Shown here piece after piece: positions 34,481-47,232 of a DNA stretch of 64,000 bases (positions are counted from its first letter, which is position 1; each line of letters starts with the position of its first letter). The notes below the pieces were generated by a model. The model ran no database searches. It was not told the origin of the DNA and worked only from the letters and a program-made list of their open reading frames with translations. Origin of the DNA: Parasponia andersonii (taxonomy: Eukaryota; Streptophyta; Magnoliopsida; Rosales; Cannabaceae); assembly GCA_002914805.1 (NCBI GenBank), contig JXTB01000154.1, positions 344,267 to 408,266 of the forward strand. The letters run 5' to 3'. The position numbers and the translations under genes are program-made.

Positions 34481-37400
34481 TTCAATCAAAATCTCAAGCT
34501 GCAAAATATACAAAATAAACCAAGACAATGTTAATAAACTTAAATTCTTAAGTTAATAGTCTTAAACACATCACACACAATGCACTCATAACCTAGCAGT
34601 TTAAAAGGTCTCAACACACAACACCAAAACTTAAAAAATTAAAATAAAACCAAAGTCCCAAATAAGATATATATCTAAGTTTCAACAGAATTTGAATAAG
34701 TCGATCAGGATAGTTTTTCAGCCAAACTCATCTCGAATATGTCTTATGTGACTTTATCCAATTCTTCTTCAATATTGTTATCTATATCAAATATTCGGCC
34801 AAATCAAAGAAAAAAAATTAATGTTGTTAATTATATATATAAACTAAACAAAAAGTTGTTAGTTTAAAAATAACCTTTTGCTCTACGTGGCTAATCTCTC
34901 AAGCAAATAATTACTTCCATTATATCGGTTTTAAGTGTAAAGTATAGAACAGTATTGGTCAAGCACACACCCCTCTTTTTACGTTTCGAGCTTTGCTCAG
35001 AGGCAGAAGCCCATTCTTTACTCTCCTTTTCAATGGAAACATCTTAAAGGCTATCAAGATCAATTACAACAGATTACATCAATCAGTGTGTATATCCTCT
35101 TGCATCTAATACAAACAATCTCACCACACTACATATAACATATCATTTGTACATCGACAAAACCACCAAATAAAATCTCATTGGCAACCAATAAAAAATT
35201 AAAAGTTATCAATTAGTATAGCAAATGTCAAATATCAGTATTAAAAAGAATTTTTTACATATGACCCCAATCGAATTAGAGACAAATTTTAAGAAAACCA
35301 ATATTGACATAAAGATTTAATTAATGTTGTCTATTTGCTAATAAAGCTCTCAGAACCTTTTGGATATAACTTTGCTTATTTTATTTGAATGGAATGGACG
35401 ATACAAGGTGTAATCATAACATATAACAATTATAGTCCATTAAAATTAATAATAAAAAATGTTATAGATATACACAGATATACATATACGAGCAGTTTAA
35501 CTTACCGCTAGATAAAGATACGATGGTTTGGCTTAGTAAGAGAATCTATGTTATTGTACAAAGTACTGCTAATTATCACAGACCTGAGATTTTTACGATC
35601 TAATTGGCTTCTTATCATTAAAAAATAGGCATATCTTTTTAAAATACTAGACTAACATTCAGAGGTGAGAGGTTAACATTCGGCCACATTACTCGGACGA
35701 GCTTGTAACTAGTGATAAAAAGTATTTTTGTATTGTACATACAAGGTTTAAAATTATTTCTTTTTACTGTGTGTTAAATTGTTAAGTAACACCTTTAACA
35801 AAGAGCCTACTAATATAAGTACATATAAGAAGTGTGAAAACCCTAAAATCCAAATATGCAAGGGCTGAAGGAGTTGTACCCGTCTTCAAGAGGGGAAACT
35901 TTTTATTCTCAGCTGATCATATTAAAAGTTTGAATCTGACCACATGAGCTATTGAAATTTCTAGTTGGTTTTGTGATATGTTCTACTTTTCTAATTTTCT
36001 ACAATTTAAAATTGCGTGAAAAATGAATGTGGATATTGAAAAGGAAGATCAAATAAACACTAATAAATCACTATATCCTGACGTTGATATTGAAATAAAA
36101 AATCAGATAAGCACTAGTAGATCAATACATTTCGAATGGCCACCAAATCGTCAGTGAAGAATTTGTCAATATTAATTTTATTATTCGATTAAATTGGTAG
36201 ATGACTCTCCTACAAAATTTGTGATTAGTAATTGCCCCTTCTAAACTGTATATTTTTTTTTTATGTAGAGTTATGAATCTTTGGTGAGTTATCAAAAGTA
36301 ATGGAATTTGGAGGTTGAAAAGAAATTTTATTAGTTGAATTTGAAGACAGTTTTTCACATCAGGAGAATTACGAGGAGGATTTTATTGGTTGGAATTTAT
36401 ATTTTAACCATTCAATTTGAGATTGCAATTTTTAATAATTGAAATAAAGCCCAAATTTTGCCTACAAATAAGCGATTCCTGGATGCAATGAGAAGACGAA
36501 TTCAAAGTTTTGGAAAACCCAGTAAATCACTCGCAAAACTACGAATTCCAAATAATCAGACATTAATAGTATATCATATACTCATGCTCGACTGCAAACT
36601 CTGCAGTTCCCCTAAGAAATCTTTCCCCCGACTGCGTTTGGATTCTAGGGTTTAGATACTTGTCAATCTTTTTAATTTGGTTTCACGGACAACTAACGGA
36701 ATAACCCACACGATGATATTCGTGCTTAATTCCATGTGAATGGGAGTCAGTTTATACAAGAATATTGTGGGTCCTACCTGCTTTTAAATATTTTCTAAAT
36801 CATCCGAGATGCTCGTACAAGTATGTTTAATTCCACTGCTCCTACTCTAGGAGTTCCCCTGAACTTTTTTTTTCTCATTATTTCAAATTCAACACTTTAT
36901 TATGATCGGTTTCTTCATTTGGAGAACTATGGTTGGAGGGAAAAAACTAACGAAATCATGGAAAAGGTAGGCAGGCTCAAATGCACTGTCAATATTTGAA
37001 ATGAACACTGCTTGAGAAATTATTCATACTACTTGGTCTACTAGTTCTAATAACGGACGATGACTAGTCCAGTTGGGGAAAAAAATACAATTATATCACC
37101 TTATGTTAAAATTCTTTTTTCAGAAAAATGTACAACTATAGTTTTTGACACTGGAAAAATGTGACAGCACTACGGGCCGTTTGGAAAGGTAGGAATAATT
37201 GTCCAATTTGTTTGTTTAATTCCTGGATACAACAGAAATGACTGGACCTCAAGTATTGACACACATTATTTTAAACGAAGTAGCATCAATTCATTGGTTA
37301 AACATAAAATAAGACACCAAAATTTGGACATATGATTTCAGTTTTCACAAATGCATTAAAACCATAAAGCACTTCGCTAATGCATTATCACTCGCGAATA

Positions 37401-37950
37401 CAATATCGCCATATCCTAATTTTGCTCGGCTAGTATCATACTTTATCCGAAAGCAAGAGTAATTTGAGTTGGATACATTAGTCCACAGGAAGAACAAGGA
37501 AAAACCATCAATTTGCTATGTTCGATCCCCCGAGAACGAGGTGCAACGATTCCATAAAATTTGTAACACAAAGAACTCATTATTACATTTCCCCTCGTAA
37601 AAATCGGAGAAAACATCTAATACGTCACTGAACCACAGAAAACCTAGTAGCGAATTAATGACAACATATATATACAAAATGAATACTTGGAAAATGCCTA
37701 TGACTAACCTTGTGCTACAAGACAGCTTGTGGACTTCCTCCGCGTCACAACCAAGAGCAAACAGAACCATTAAAATTAGAAGCCCTTAGAATCGGAGCAA
37801 CTCTTCCATTATTCTTCTTATCGTAAATGTCGAATATAATTAAGAGCATCACCGAGCTGCATTGCACAGATACAAAAGAATTATACAACAGAATGTCCCA
37901 CTTATGTGCCTGTGGTGATGCTGTGTTTTTCTATAAATAACCATACACAA
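34481..37950. other. Intergenic stretch and 3' flank of the CCR4-like gene
   Basis: No coding region is recognised up to the stop codon at 37951. The last few hundred bases are likely 3' UTR of the minus-strand gene; an 84-codon frame at 37516-37770 lies there but has no family match. Confidence 0.4.
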
Positions 37951-40900
37951 CTAAACATCTGCTCTGTGATTGGTGTGGTCTTTCACAAACGCCAATTCAG
38001 AAGCCAAGGCGATATGGTCACTACCCCATTTCTGCAAAACAGTCAGACGAACAAAGATTTAGAAGGTGTTCTTAAGTATATATACTGAAGTTTGAATGAG
38101 ATGAACAATCCTTCAACTTATAATAGAAGGCTGGTACAGAAAAAATTGGACAAGCCCAATGGTCGTAACTTTCAGGATGAAAAAAAGAGGCCAGACTAAG
38201 GAGAGATCCTTTCAGACAACCAATCCATGACGCCTAAAAGATTCATTTATCACTGCCATCAGAACTGGATACTAGAAACTCAGGTTTATATACAGGCTCA
38301 AATATATAAATGTGTATATATATATATATATATATATATGGGCACTAATCCCGTAGGTATTTTTTTTTTTTTTTACCTATGGGTAGGTATTTTCTTTTTA
38401 GCCGTTGGATCATCATTAGTACGGTAATCTAATAGTTATAATGAAGTGTATGAAAAGACGTGCATCATTAATGTTTATTTAAAAAATACCCATTATATAT
38501 ATATATATTCTAGAAATTAGTAGTGAGAAGTTATTTGATATATTTATTTTCCCATTGGAGCTTTCTTTGTAACTTTAACATTCTAAGCATTATACCTTTG
38601 TTGGAAATCCTGGAGTTGTTTGCATAACATGTTTTGGTATTGGAGAAAGTACTCTGACAGTCTGCAAACCTTCAGAACGCCTGGATATGAGAACAAGGCA
38701 TGCTTCATTTGACATGTCACCATCTTGTTATTTCAATGCTGAAGAGCATTTAACAGAAAAGTAAACCAGAAAGGGCAGATAAAAAGTATTTACCAAATGT
38801 AGTCCAGTGTCCCCAAGAAACATCTATTGTAACTGGTTACCAAGGGCTCTCCATTTGAGTCTCTAGTCCCCAAACAATCCTGCCAAAATGCAGAAATCAG
38901 AATCTTGAAATTTCATATATTTTAAGAAAATGAGTAAATAATAATATCAAAAGACAGAAAATGGCTATTAAGATTTACCTCAACTTCTGTATACGTGCTT
39001 CTAAGCTTCAAAGGATGTTCTAAAGAAGTACATCCTGCATTGCCAGTTGCAGTTTCTATTTCCATAGGAGTCCACAGTGAAGGATCATAAATGTTTTTCT
39101 CCACATCAAGAGGCTCCGGATCCAAATCTGGAGATAAGTCATCCTCAAGCTCATTGTTTGACAAATGTTGTTCTGTGTTGTGACGACCAGAAGTAAAACC
39201 TTTAGAAGAATCAGAGTACAATGCACCTGATCTTAGCAATTGACCAGAGTCACAAGAAAAAGCTTCTTCATTGTCGTGTAATGCAGATAAAAATATACTA
39301 CTATCTTCGGCTACATTCCCTCCTCCAATTATGGTTTCATCTAACACATCCAAAGATAAATTGTCAAGTTTTTCTTGCACCTCAATGCTAGTAGATGAAA
39401 ATGACAAGGCTTGACTTGTGCCTGAGAAGACACACTGCTCGTCACTACATATCTGCTGAGAGTATGAATCTCCGGAGGTCTGTGGAAAAGAGATGTCAAG
39501 AGCATAAGAAGAGGAAGTCTGGCAGTATTCCTCTGCATTGGTTTTGACCGTGGAGGAACAAATTACCTCTGGTAAGGACTGACAAGAATTATCATCATTC
39601 ATGCTTTCCTCTTCTGAATAATTGTTGGGTTCAGCACTTCTACTAAACAAACCATTGTGTGAATAATCCATTTTCTCGTCATTAAAATTATCTGCTAAAG
39701 AATCACCTTCACTGTAAGATGTATTTATATCTTCCCTTAAGCCAGTACCTGGATTATCACAAGTTGATCTACTACCTCTATCACAAGGACCATGGACAGA
39801 AATCTGTTGAGTTTCTTCTTTCACTTCATTATCTACTTTGTCATCCTTTGCATGTTTGGCAGTGGTGCTCGACCTTTCACATGGATTGAGAGCATTACTA
39901 GAATGGGACTGAGATATATTCTCTACCAAGGGAACATTCTCCAGACTTCTATCTAGATTAAACTGTTTCTGCAGTTCTAAGGACGATTCATTCATCTTCA
40001 CAACTTCACTGCCATGTACCACTGATGGAGCTCCAACCAAATTATCACCGGACTTAATGCTGCAATATTTTGGCAAGCTTTCACTTCAACATTAAGAGGT
40101 TATATCCAAAATCCAAATGTGGCAACTAGAGTAGAAAACCTACTAAGGAACAGGATTATATGTCCCTTGAACTTGAATCTCAGCAGAAGCTTGTCCCGAC
40201 ACCTTATCTCTGTCAAGTTCTGACAAATCTAACTGCAAAAGAATGATAGTGATCTCATTTGCAATTCACATCGAGACAAATCTTAACTGCGAAAGATTGA
40301 TGCTATTTCATGTGTAATTCAGACTGCTTGATCATCAAATCTAGAAGCCGACATAAGTTTACCTTCTGTTCTAAAATATAATTGTATAGTGGACTCTGAC
40401 ACCAAGAAAGAACAAAAAAATGTCAACAGTGGGATAATAGTAGAATTAAACTGGAATACGCAATATAAATCAAAACACCAGATCCAAGACGAAAGCCCAA
40501 GTAGAAAAGGTAACCTTTGGAACACAATTAAAATCTCCACAAAGAACAATTGGAGCATCATTCCAAATTTTTGAAACTGCATGAGCCCTATCCAGGAGTG
40601 TCCTAACCTGCTTGAAGATACACATGCACATACCGATAAATAAATAGACCTTAAAGCAAAGTTGACCTAAACAGCAGCTCAAGAAGTTTAAGATGAAACT
40701 ACACCCAATGTAATTATGTTATCATATCAAGTTGGAAGGAAAAGGCTTTACATTAACACAGGTCACAGAGTCTAAAATCAGGCTACTGCAATGTGTCTCA
40801 GAACTATTCAAACAAAGATATGTTAAGATACAGTATCAAACACACGAGTGTTGATTCACTACATTAATTTTTAAGTGCAATTTGAACATAAGTAACCCAA

Positions 40901-41549
40901 CTATTTGAAAGAAACTAAGCATGCCTATAAACTCCCAAGGGAACACAGTCGTCCATGAATTTTCTTTACTATCTACCAGAAAAATTACCATCAGAAAATT
41001 AAAAGATGTCTACAACTAAACATAATATCATGCCAGTGGGAAAAATACTCTAGGGCAATTAATTTAATATGGAAAGTAAGAAAAGGGGAAAGTGTCGATG
41101 TTGCTGTACAGTGTGCACTCTTAATAGCAGCATTAATAGAGGTGAAAGAAGCGGGCGTCCATGAGCAAGCACATGGTGAAGCAGGTGACTGGTCAACATA
41201 AAAAGAAGACAATAAACAGTGACACTTTTTTTTTCTCTCTTTTTCCCTTTTGATATCCCAAAAATCCCTCAAACTCAATGTTTTGCCCACTCAAAATTGA
41301 GCCCTCTAGATGAACCCTATAGTATTTGGGAGGCAGGAAATTCAAGTAAATTGTTAGGTAGGTACTCTCATGAGGAAAAACCATAGATCACACGCCAACC
41401 TCACCCTCCTAAGTCAGTATGTTAGCATATATTAACATCAAGTGAAAGACGAGCAGTCTAAACTATGCTATCATTGTCATTCGAACATAATAATACAATC
41501 AACAGAGTGAAACCAAAAGAAAAACCAAATATATAGAAATTGAACCCAT

Positions 41550-41580
<31 letters not shown>

Positions 41581-44500
41581 CACCAACAGCAACAACCACA
41601 AAGAAACATATTCTAACATTAGCTTAGAGCCACATGTGTCAACCTAAAACTAAATACGGCTATCAACCTACGATATAACAGCATCTGTCTTGAAGAAAAA
41701 CCTATAAGAAAGCAATTACCTGGCCAAGCTTAATTTCTCCTCTTTTAGGGTTGTAAAGCACATGAATGTTACAAATTACTACTTTATTAGAGCCTGCTGA
41801 GCTGCAAATCAGAATAAGTTGACAGCATTACAATCATTCTTCTTGATGGTCTCCTCAAAGTGTCAACTCAACAATAAGACAAAACTCATAATATGGATTA
41901 TCTTTCTCCATCCAGTTACCCGATAGACTTAAATTCAACGAAAACTAAAAGACAAAAGCATGAACCAAAAAAAAAAAAAGGTGAAAAAAATGAGATTCTG
42001 ACAACACTCAAGTGATCGACATCACCATCTTGATAGAAAATTCCCTAATTCTATGCACCAGTATCTACTGGACAACCCAGAACTTCATTCATCTCTTTCC
42101 AACAAGCCAAAGCAAGCACACAGTGTGAGCCAAGCCAATTGCTAAAAACAATAATAAGTAAACCCCAGCCCCAAAAATAAACATAGGCGGGGAAAAAAAA
42201 AAAAAAAAGAATACAAAGTTCACTATGAATGTCTACTGATAAGTGTGTTTTTCACTCATCTTTTCTATCTATTTAAGCTTAAGAATTGTCCGTCTTTGAG
42301 ATTTTTTTTATGTGTTTTGGTTGTGTTTTCAGGTAAGGAGCTATCGAGCCAAACAGATTGCATTTTGGAGCTAAAACGGAGCAAAAATGGGCAAAGTGTA
42401 GAATAAATGGCGCTGCAGCTCAGAAAGCTGAAGCCACGGCGCCAAAATGCCCTGAAAATGAAAATGGGACAGGAACCAAAGAGTTGGCGATGCAGTGCTA
42501 TCATCTGGCATCGCAGCGCCACTTCAGATAATATTTCGAATGGCATTGAGGCACCAAAACATGGAGCCATAGCACCAATTCCTGGAAAATTGATGCTTAA
42601 ACATGTTGCACGCAATACAAGGCAGGTTTAAGAGCTCCTTTAAATAGCATTTTCTCACACTTTCAAAGGGAAGACGAAAACCCTAGCAGCCAAGAGTCAT
42701 TTGAAGGCTATTTCCAAGGAAGAAATATCAAGAATCAAGGGGATTGAAGGGCTAGAGTAGAAGATTGAGCTTCAATAGATTTTTTATTCTATTTTTCTCT
42801 TCTTACTCGTTAATTTCTGTAATTTAAAATGTTGAACCCTTGTTATTTTTGCTTTGGATTGTTTGAATTGAATAAGATCTAAACCCATGATCCTGGGGTT
42901 ATAATTGATCCTTTAATGTAACCTAATTGCTTATTTCTCCTCTTTTATTAATGGAATCCATTGTTGAGTTGTTTGTTTTATCTTGCGCCTATTGCTTATT
43001 TTTACTCGGCCACTAAATAGATTATTGAGTCAAATTTCTATAAACTTAGAAAAGGGAGTAGAGATTTGGAGTTAGTAAAACAATATAAGAATGCTTAGTT
43101 TGCGATAAGTTTGAACATGATAGGAATATACCTATATGACTTCTGCAACGACTTTGAGAACCTAATCTTAATAAACCTAGTTCAATTCATATTAGAGGTA
43201 ATGCGTTATCTTGTCTAGGTAATTTCATTTTGCACTTGGAAAAGGCTTCTTGGATACTTTAGAGTTCTTGGTTGACAACTATAGTGGATTAGTTAATTTA
43301 AGAGAGAAATCAACAATTAGATGAGCTATAGGGTAGATTATAGCCCTAGGTCCCACATTCCATTGATTGTTTTTAAGTTGAATCACCTTGGTTGTTGAGT
43401 TTTAATGCTTGCATCTTATTTCGACTGCTTATTTTATTTTTCATTAACTTTTGAATTGTTCTAGTTATTTTCTTAATTTTATTTGGATAAATTGAAAACT
43501 AGTTTTAGTTAGTTGTTAACATTTTTAAATCACATCTCTGTGGGACGATACTCCTCTCTTCTAAATCACTTATTGCAACCCGTAATCTTGCGGTGTGTCC
43601 TGAATTAGGCAAGCATCTACTATGATGAAACAATTACAAGCTGAATTTATGAAGAATATATGTACTTAAAGCCAATTGTCCAAAAGTATCAATTACCTCG
43701 TCTGTAAAGGTGCAGCATTTTCATCACAATTTTGAGACAGCAACTGTTAAAACAGAAAAATAGTACAGTTATGTAACAATAATAAATAAAAATGAAAACG
43801 AAAACGTAAACGAAAACTTTTTTCAAATTAACACAAGAAACTTTGGTGATTCAATGCGTTTCAAAGGATGACAAGTGAATACCTCCAGTACACAAATCTG
43901 AGCAACATTATCCCGAAGCCCAAGCTTACCGAACTCGATAGATTCTTCATAAAGCAACTTGAATCTAACATGGAGGGATAAATTGTCATACAGTAAATTA
44001 CAAAAACAATTTTCTATCCGGAGGATACTTATCTGTCACCCTGATTCAATTTTAGGGAAACAGTACATGGATCAGACAATGGATACCCCAATGCTTGTAG
44101 TTGTCTCAAGCATATTATCAGATATAGGTCATTAAGGTATTTCTAAATGAACTTCAGTCATGTTAATGCTCGCAAGCTTCAGCAATTCAAATTTCTGCAT
44201 TAACTATGTTGTTCTACATACCGGAGGTTTATAAAGATTGTGGATAGAGGCAGATATAAAAATATTAGTTCAACATCAATAACAGTAGTTTTATCACTAT
44301 CATCATTACCCAGAAAACTAAATGGATTAAACTACCCAAGAATATAAAAATTCCTATTGCTGCAATAATGAACTAGGCATGCTATTTTTCAATAGCTTGA
44401 TCAGGAATAAGCATGAATATCGATAAACAACTTAGCAGTCAATCAACCTCTCCCTTTGCTGATATTGTAACGCAATAAACAAAAGTAAAAATGTTAAAAA

Positions 44501-46167
44501 ATCAAAACAAGTAAAAAAACTGGAGATGAAATTTACCTCGATGCTTGCCAGAATATTGCACACCCATCAACAGGATAGCCAGTCCGCCTCTATACATGAA
44601 TCAAAACATTTCAGACTCCTGTTATCATGTATACTTACTATGGATGTCTTTTTCTTTCCTTCTTACTTCTCAAAGGAGCAAAATAATATGAGGCATCAAA
44701 CATATGATAAGCTTATCAAATTCACATTAATAGTTTTACAATAATTTAAGAACTTAAAGGTTGTTGTCATGCTCAGCATATGGAACTTCACCAAACAAAG
44801 AGCTAAATTTGTCATGGACAATATAAACTTCGATGTTTTTGATCCTTGATGACATAGCATCGAAAGAGAAGTAATATTTCTAAGCACACCTTCCAAATGC
44901 CACCGTATCCTCGAAGCTTTAACTCCTCTTCTAATTCCTGAAATCTATCAACCTCCTGAAACAAGAATAAACCGGTGAAGATTAGAAGAGTAAACAGACA
45001 GAAACATGTGAAACTTGACCTACCGAACATGATGACAGAAAAAACGTCACCATGCCAAAAAATACTAACACGAACTTATTCTGCAAGTACGGACACCAAT
45101 TCATTTTGATGAGGGGAAAGTAAGGAAAGAAATGTGCTGCAAGAAAATAATAAAGAAATGGCAAATCAGATTATCATGTATAGCAAGTGATCCCAACTTC
45201 ATATCCCATATTGCCTCGGCGCACTCATAGTCATTTTATATGGAAGATACTTGTGAAAGAAAGCTCAAACAAAAAATAAAACCTAGGAAGAAAAATTCAA
45301 TAAAAATGTTGATGTAAACCGTTAGTAATGAACAAACTGAAGACAATTCATAATTCATCACATTGCGAGCACATATCACAAACCACAATCGAATGTTCGA
45401 TTATAAAGTTTTGAATAAAGACATTGAAACTTCATAAGCATACGACATTAACGTGCGGTGCTCATTTGGAAAAATGCTACCTGAAGACAAATTATGTCAG
45501 TGGACCACAATCCCAACTCAAACATTATACTTCTCTTTCTCCACTGCCAGTCTAACATATAACGAGGAACGTGATAGTAAAGTTTGCTCCGGTGCTCCAT
45601 AGCCAGGTAGTCAGCCAGTATATTATACGAAACAATCGTAAACCTCTCCGCTGAGAACCCCAAAAAAGGAAAAAAATAAAAATACACGATATCAAAACTA
45701 GCAAAAGACAGAGAGAGAAACAAAATTTAGCAGATTAAGACTAATTTACTACCACTAGAGGGCGGTGCCGCTTTCGCAAACTCCCAATTTCGAAAATCCG
45801 GAGGCCGAGGCCGAGGCTGGAACTGCTGAGGAGCCCTCCGCGGTTGATTCTGTTCAAATGGTGGAGCCGGAGACCTAGGAAATCGTTGGTTCTGATAATC
45901 GTAAGGCGGTGGCGGCGATCGAAACTGACGCGGCTGGTGGTGGTTCCGATAGAAACGCGGCCGAAATTGGTGGTGGTTCTGATCAGGATGCGGTGGCCGT
46001 TCCCGCATTGGAAACCCAGAGTGGGACTCCTCACCTTGGCGGAACCCTAGATTGGCCTCCCGGATTGACCGAAAGTGGGAGTCACCGGATACGTAGGGGC
46101 CTCTCCCGCCGCCGGTGTACGGACGGTCGGAGAAGCTCCTCCGAGGGTTTTTCCGACCATCACGATA
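37951..46167 (-). CDS. CCR4-6: CCR4-like EEP nuclease (carbon catabolite repressor 4 homolog 6 type), start unresolved
   Basis: Exons in coding order are 46167-45753, 45650-45481, 44955-44890, 44589-44537, 43964-43883, 43743-43697, 41801-41720, 40607-40515, 40395-40363, 40232-40144, 40059-38979, 38879-38794, 38680-38596 and 38031-37951. All have GT-AG sites and phases that join to 820 residues. An R/P/Q-rich N-terminus (FSDRPYTGG, then many FRPR and PPP words) is followed by an endonuclease/exonuclease/phosphatase fold: VSYNILADYLA, ICLQ joined to EVDRF (catalytic Glu), VVICNIHVLYNPKRG, IVLCGDFN, a long acidic/Ser insert from exon 40059-38979, then LGTLDYIW and WGSDHIALASELAF (Asp-His). The protein ends NHRADV. 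The family includes poly(A)-specific deadenylases acting in mRNA turnover. The first exon (up to 46291) joins in frame but has no ATG in that frame, so the start is open. Confidence 0.94.
38340..38493 (+). mobile_element. MITE family A copy, truncated, in the last intron of the CCR4-like gene
   Basis: It starts GGGCACTAATCCCGTAGGTA within a TA run and contains TAGCCGTTGGATCATCATTA, but lacks most of the right half; it ends with AATACCCAT before TATATA. It lies between the exons ending at 38596 and starting at 38031. Confidence 0.75.
42237..43615 (+). mobile_element. Solo LTR inside a CCR4-like intron, with target duplication
   Basis: A 1379-bp insertion starts TGATAAGTGTGTTTTTCACT and ends TTAGGCAAGCA, with TG and CA ends, flanked by a perfect 5-bp duplication TCTAC (42232-42236 and 43616-43620). 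The sequence near its end (GTGGGACGATACTCCTCTCT, then CACTTATTGCAACCCG) is typical of Ty3/gypsy Tat/Athila-group LTRs. There is no internal coding sequence. It lies in the 1.9-kb intron between exons 43743-43697 and 41801-41720. Confidence 0.9.
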
Positions 46168-46440
46168 CTTAAAAAAAATAGAGAAAAGAAAACATGATTG
46201 AGAGTATAGTTTCGAATTTGAAAATAAAAAAATAGAAAAAAAAAAATGAAAAGATATGGATAGAGAAAGAATACAGGAGAAGGAGAAAACATTGAGATTG
46301 AGGTTGTTGTGGCTATGGCGGTGGAGAAGTCGGCGGGAGCAACTGAGAAGAATAATTTGAGGCGATGATGGAGAGGAAGAGGGCGCCACATCGAGGCATC
46401 AAGACAGACGGTTGCAGTAGCAACTAGCAACTGGCAACTG
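46168..46440 (-). other. 5' end of the CCR4-like gene: intron 1 and putative exon 1
   Basis: An intron at 46168-46290 (GTTTTC donor, TTTTTTTTAAG acceptor) precedes the exon at 46167. The upstream piece ends ...AACCTCAATCTCAAT at 46291. In the frame that joins, the upstream sequence runs into a TGA (minus strand, at about 46400) with no ATG. ATGs in the two other frames do not reach the conserved frame. Confidence 0.5.
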
Positions 46441-46746
46441 GGCGCGCTCTCTTTAACACCTTTGTCGTTAGCGTTAATGATATAAATGGTACTTGAAATT
46501 ATTTAATTTATGACCATTTAGTTCTGGAAGTTTTAATTATATCTAAAACTTTATTTTTAAATGTGTATAAATTTGATTTTTAAATTGTTTAAATTATAAA
46601 TTATTATTAAATTTTTGACAAAAAACATACGTAAAGAACACATAATGGCATTAGAAAATGTATTTGAAAGATAATTTAAAAATTTTAAGTATAAAAATAA
46701 ATAATTATATAAAAATTTAATCTAAATTTGTAACTCTAACAATACT

Positions 46747-47141
46747 AAAAAATACAAATAATATATAAGGATACTATCACTTTTATATATTGTATTTGAA
46801 ACTTACGTTAAAATTATACTTTGTGTTTTGGTTATTATCAGCATTGATCTTTAGATTTGAAATCTGTTATAAATTTACACCCTAATACTAATTTAGAACA
46901 GTTAATTTACTAATATAATTTAATAAAGTTATTCTCGAATAAGTTTTTATATAGTTTATTTTTAATTTTTTAAACGACATCATGATAAATTAACTGCTCT
47001 AAATTAGTATTAGAATATAAATTTGTAACAAATGTTAATCTACCAGTCAATATTAATAATAATCAAATTAGAAAGTACAATTTAAATAAAGTATTAAAAT
47101 ACAATGTATAAAAGTAATATTATTCTTGATACGTATTTTTT
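46747..47141. mobile_element. Foldback / MITE-like element with long inverted arms
   Basis: The left part reads ACTATCACTTTTATATATTG, AAAATTATACTTTGTG and CCTAATACTAATTTAGAACA. The reverse complement of the right part gives ATATTACTTTTATACATTGT, AAATTGTACTTTCT and TCTAATACTAATTTAGAGCA in the same order. The arms are about 160 bp each with a short centre near 46950. The sequence is AT-rich and non-coding. Exact ends and target duplication were not fixed. Confidence 0.65.
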
Positions 47142-47232
47142 TCTCTTTAAATCCTTTTATTCAATTTATTTCATTTATATATACCTTCAAATATTACAAC
47201 GTACTCCTCACGTATGTTTCTTTTTAAAAATT

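Noticed and set aside
37516-37770. 84-codon minus frame downstream of the CCR4-like gene
   Set aside because: Hydrophobic but without a family match; more likely 3' UTR or flank.
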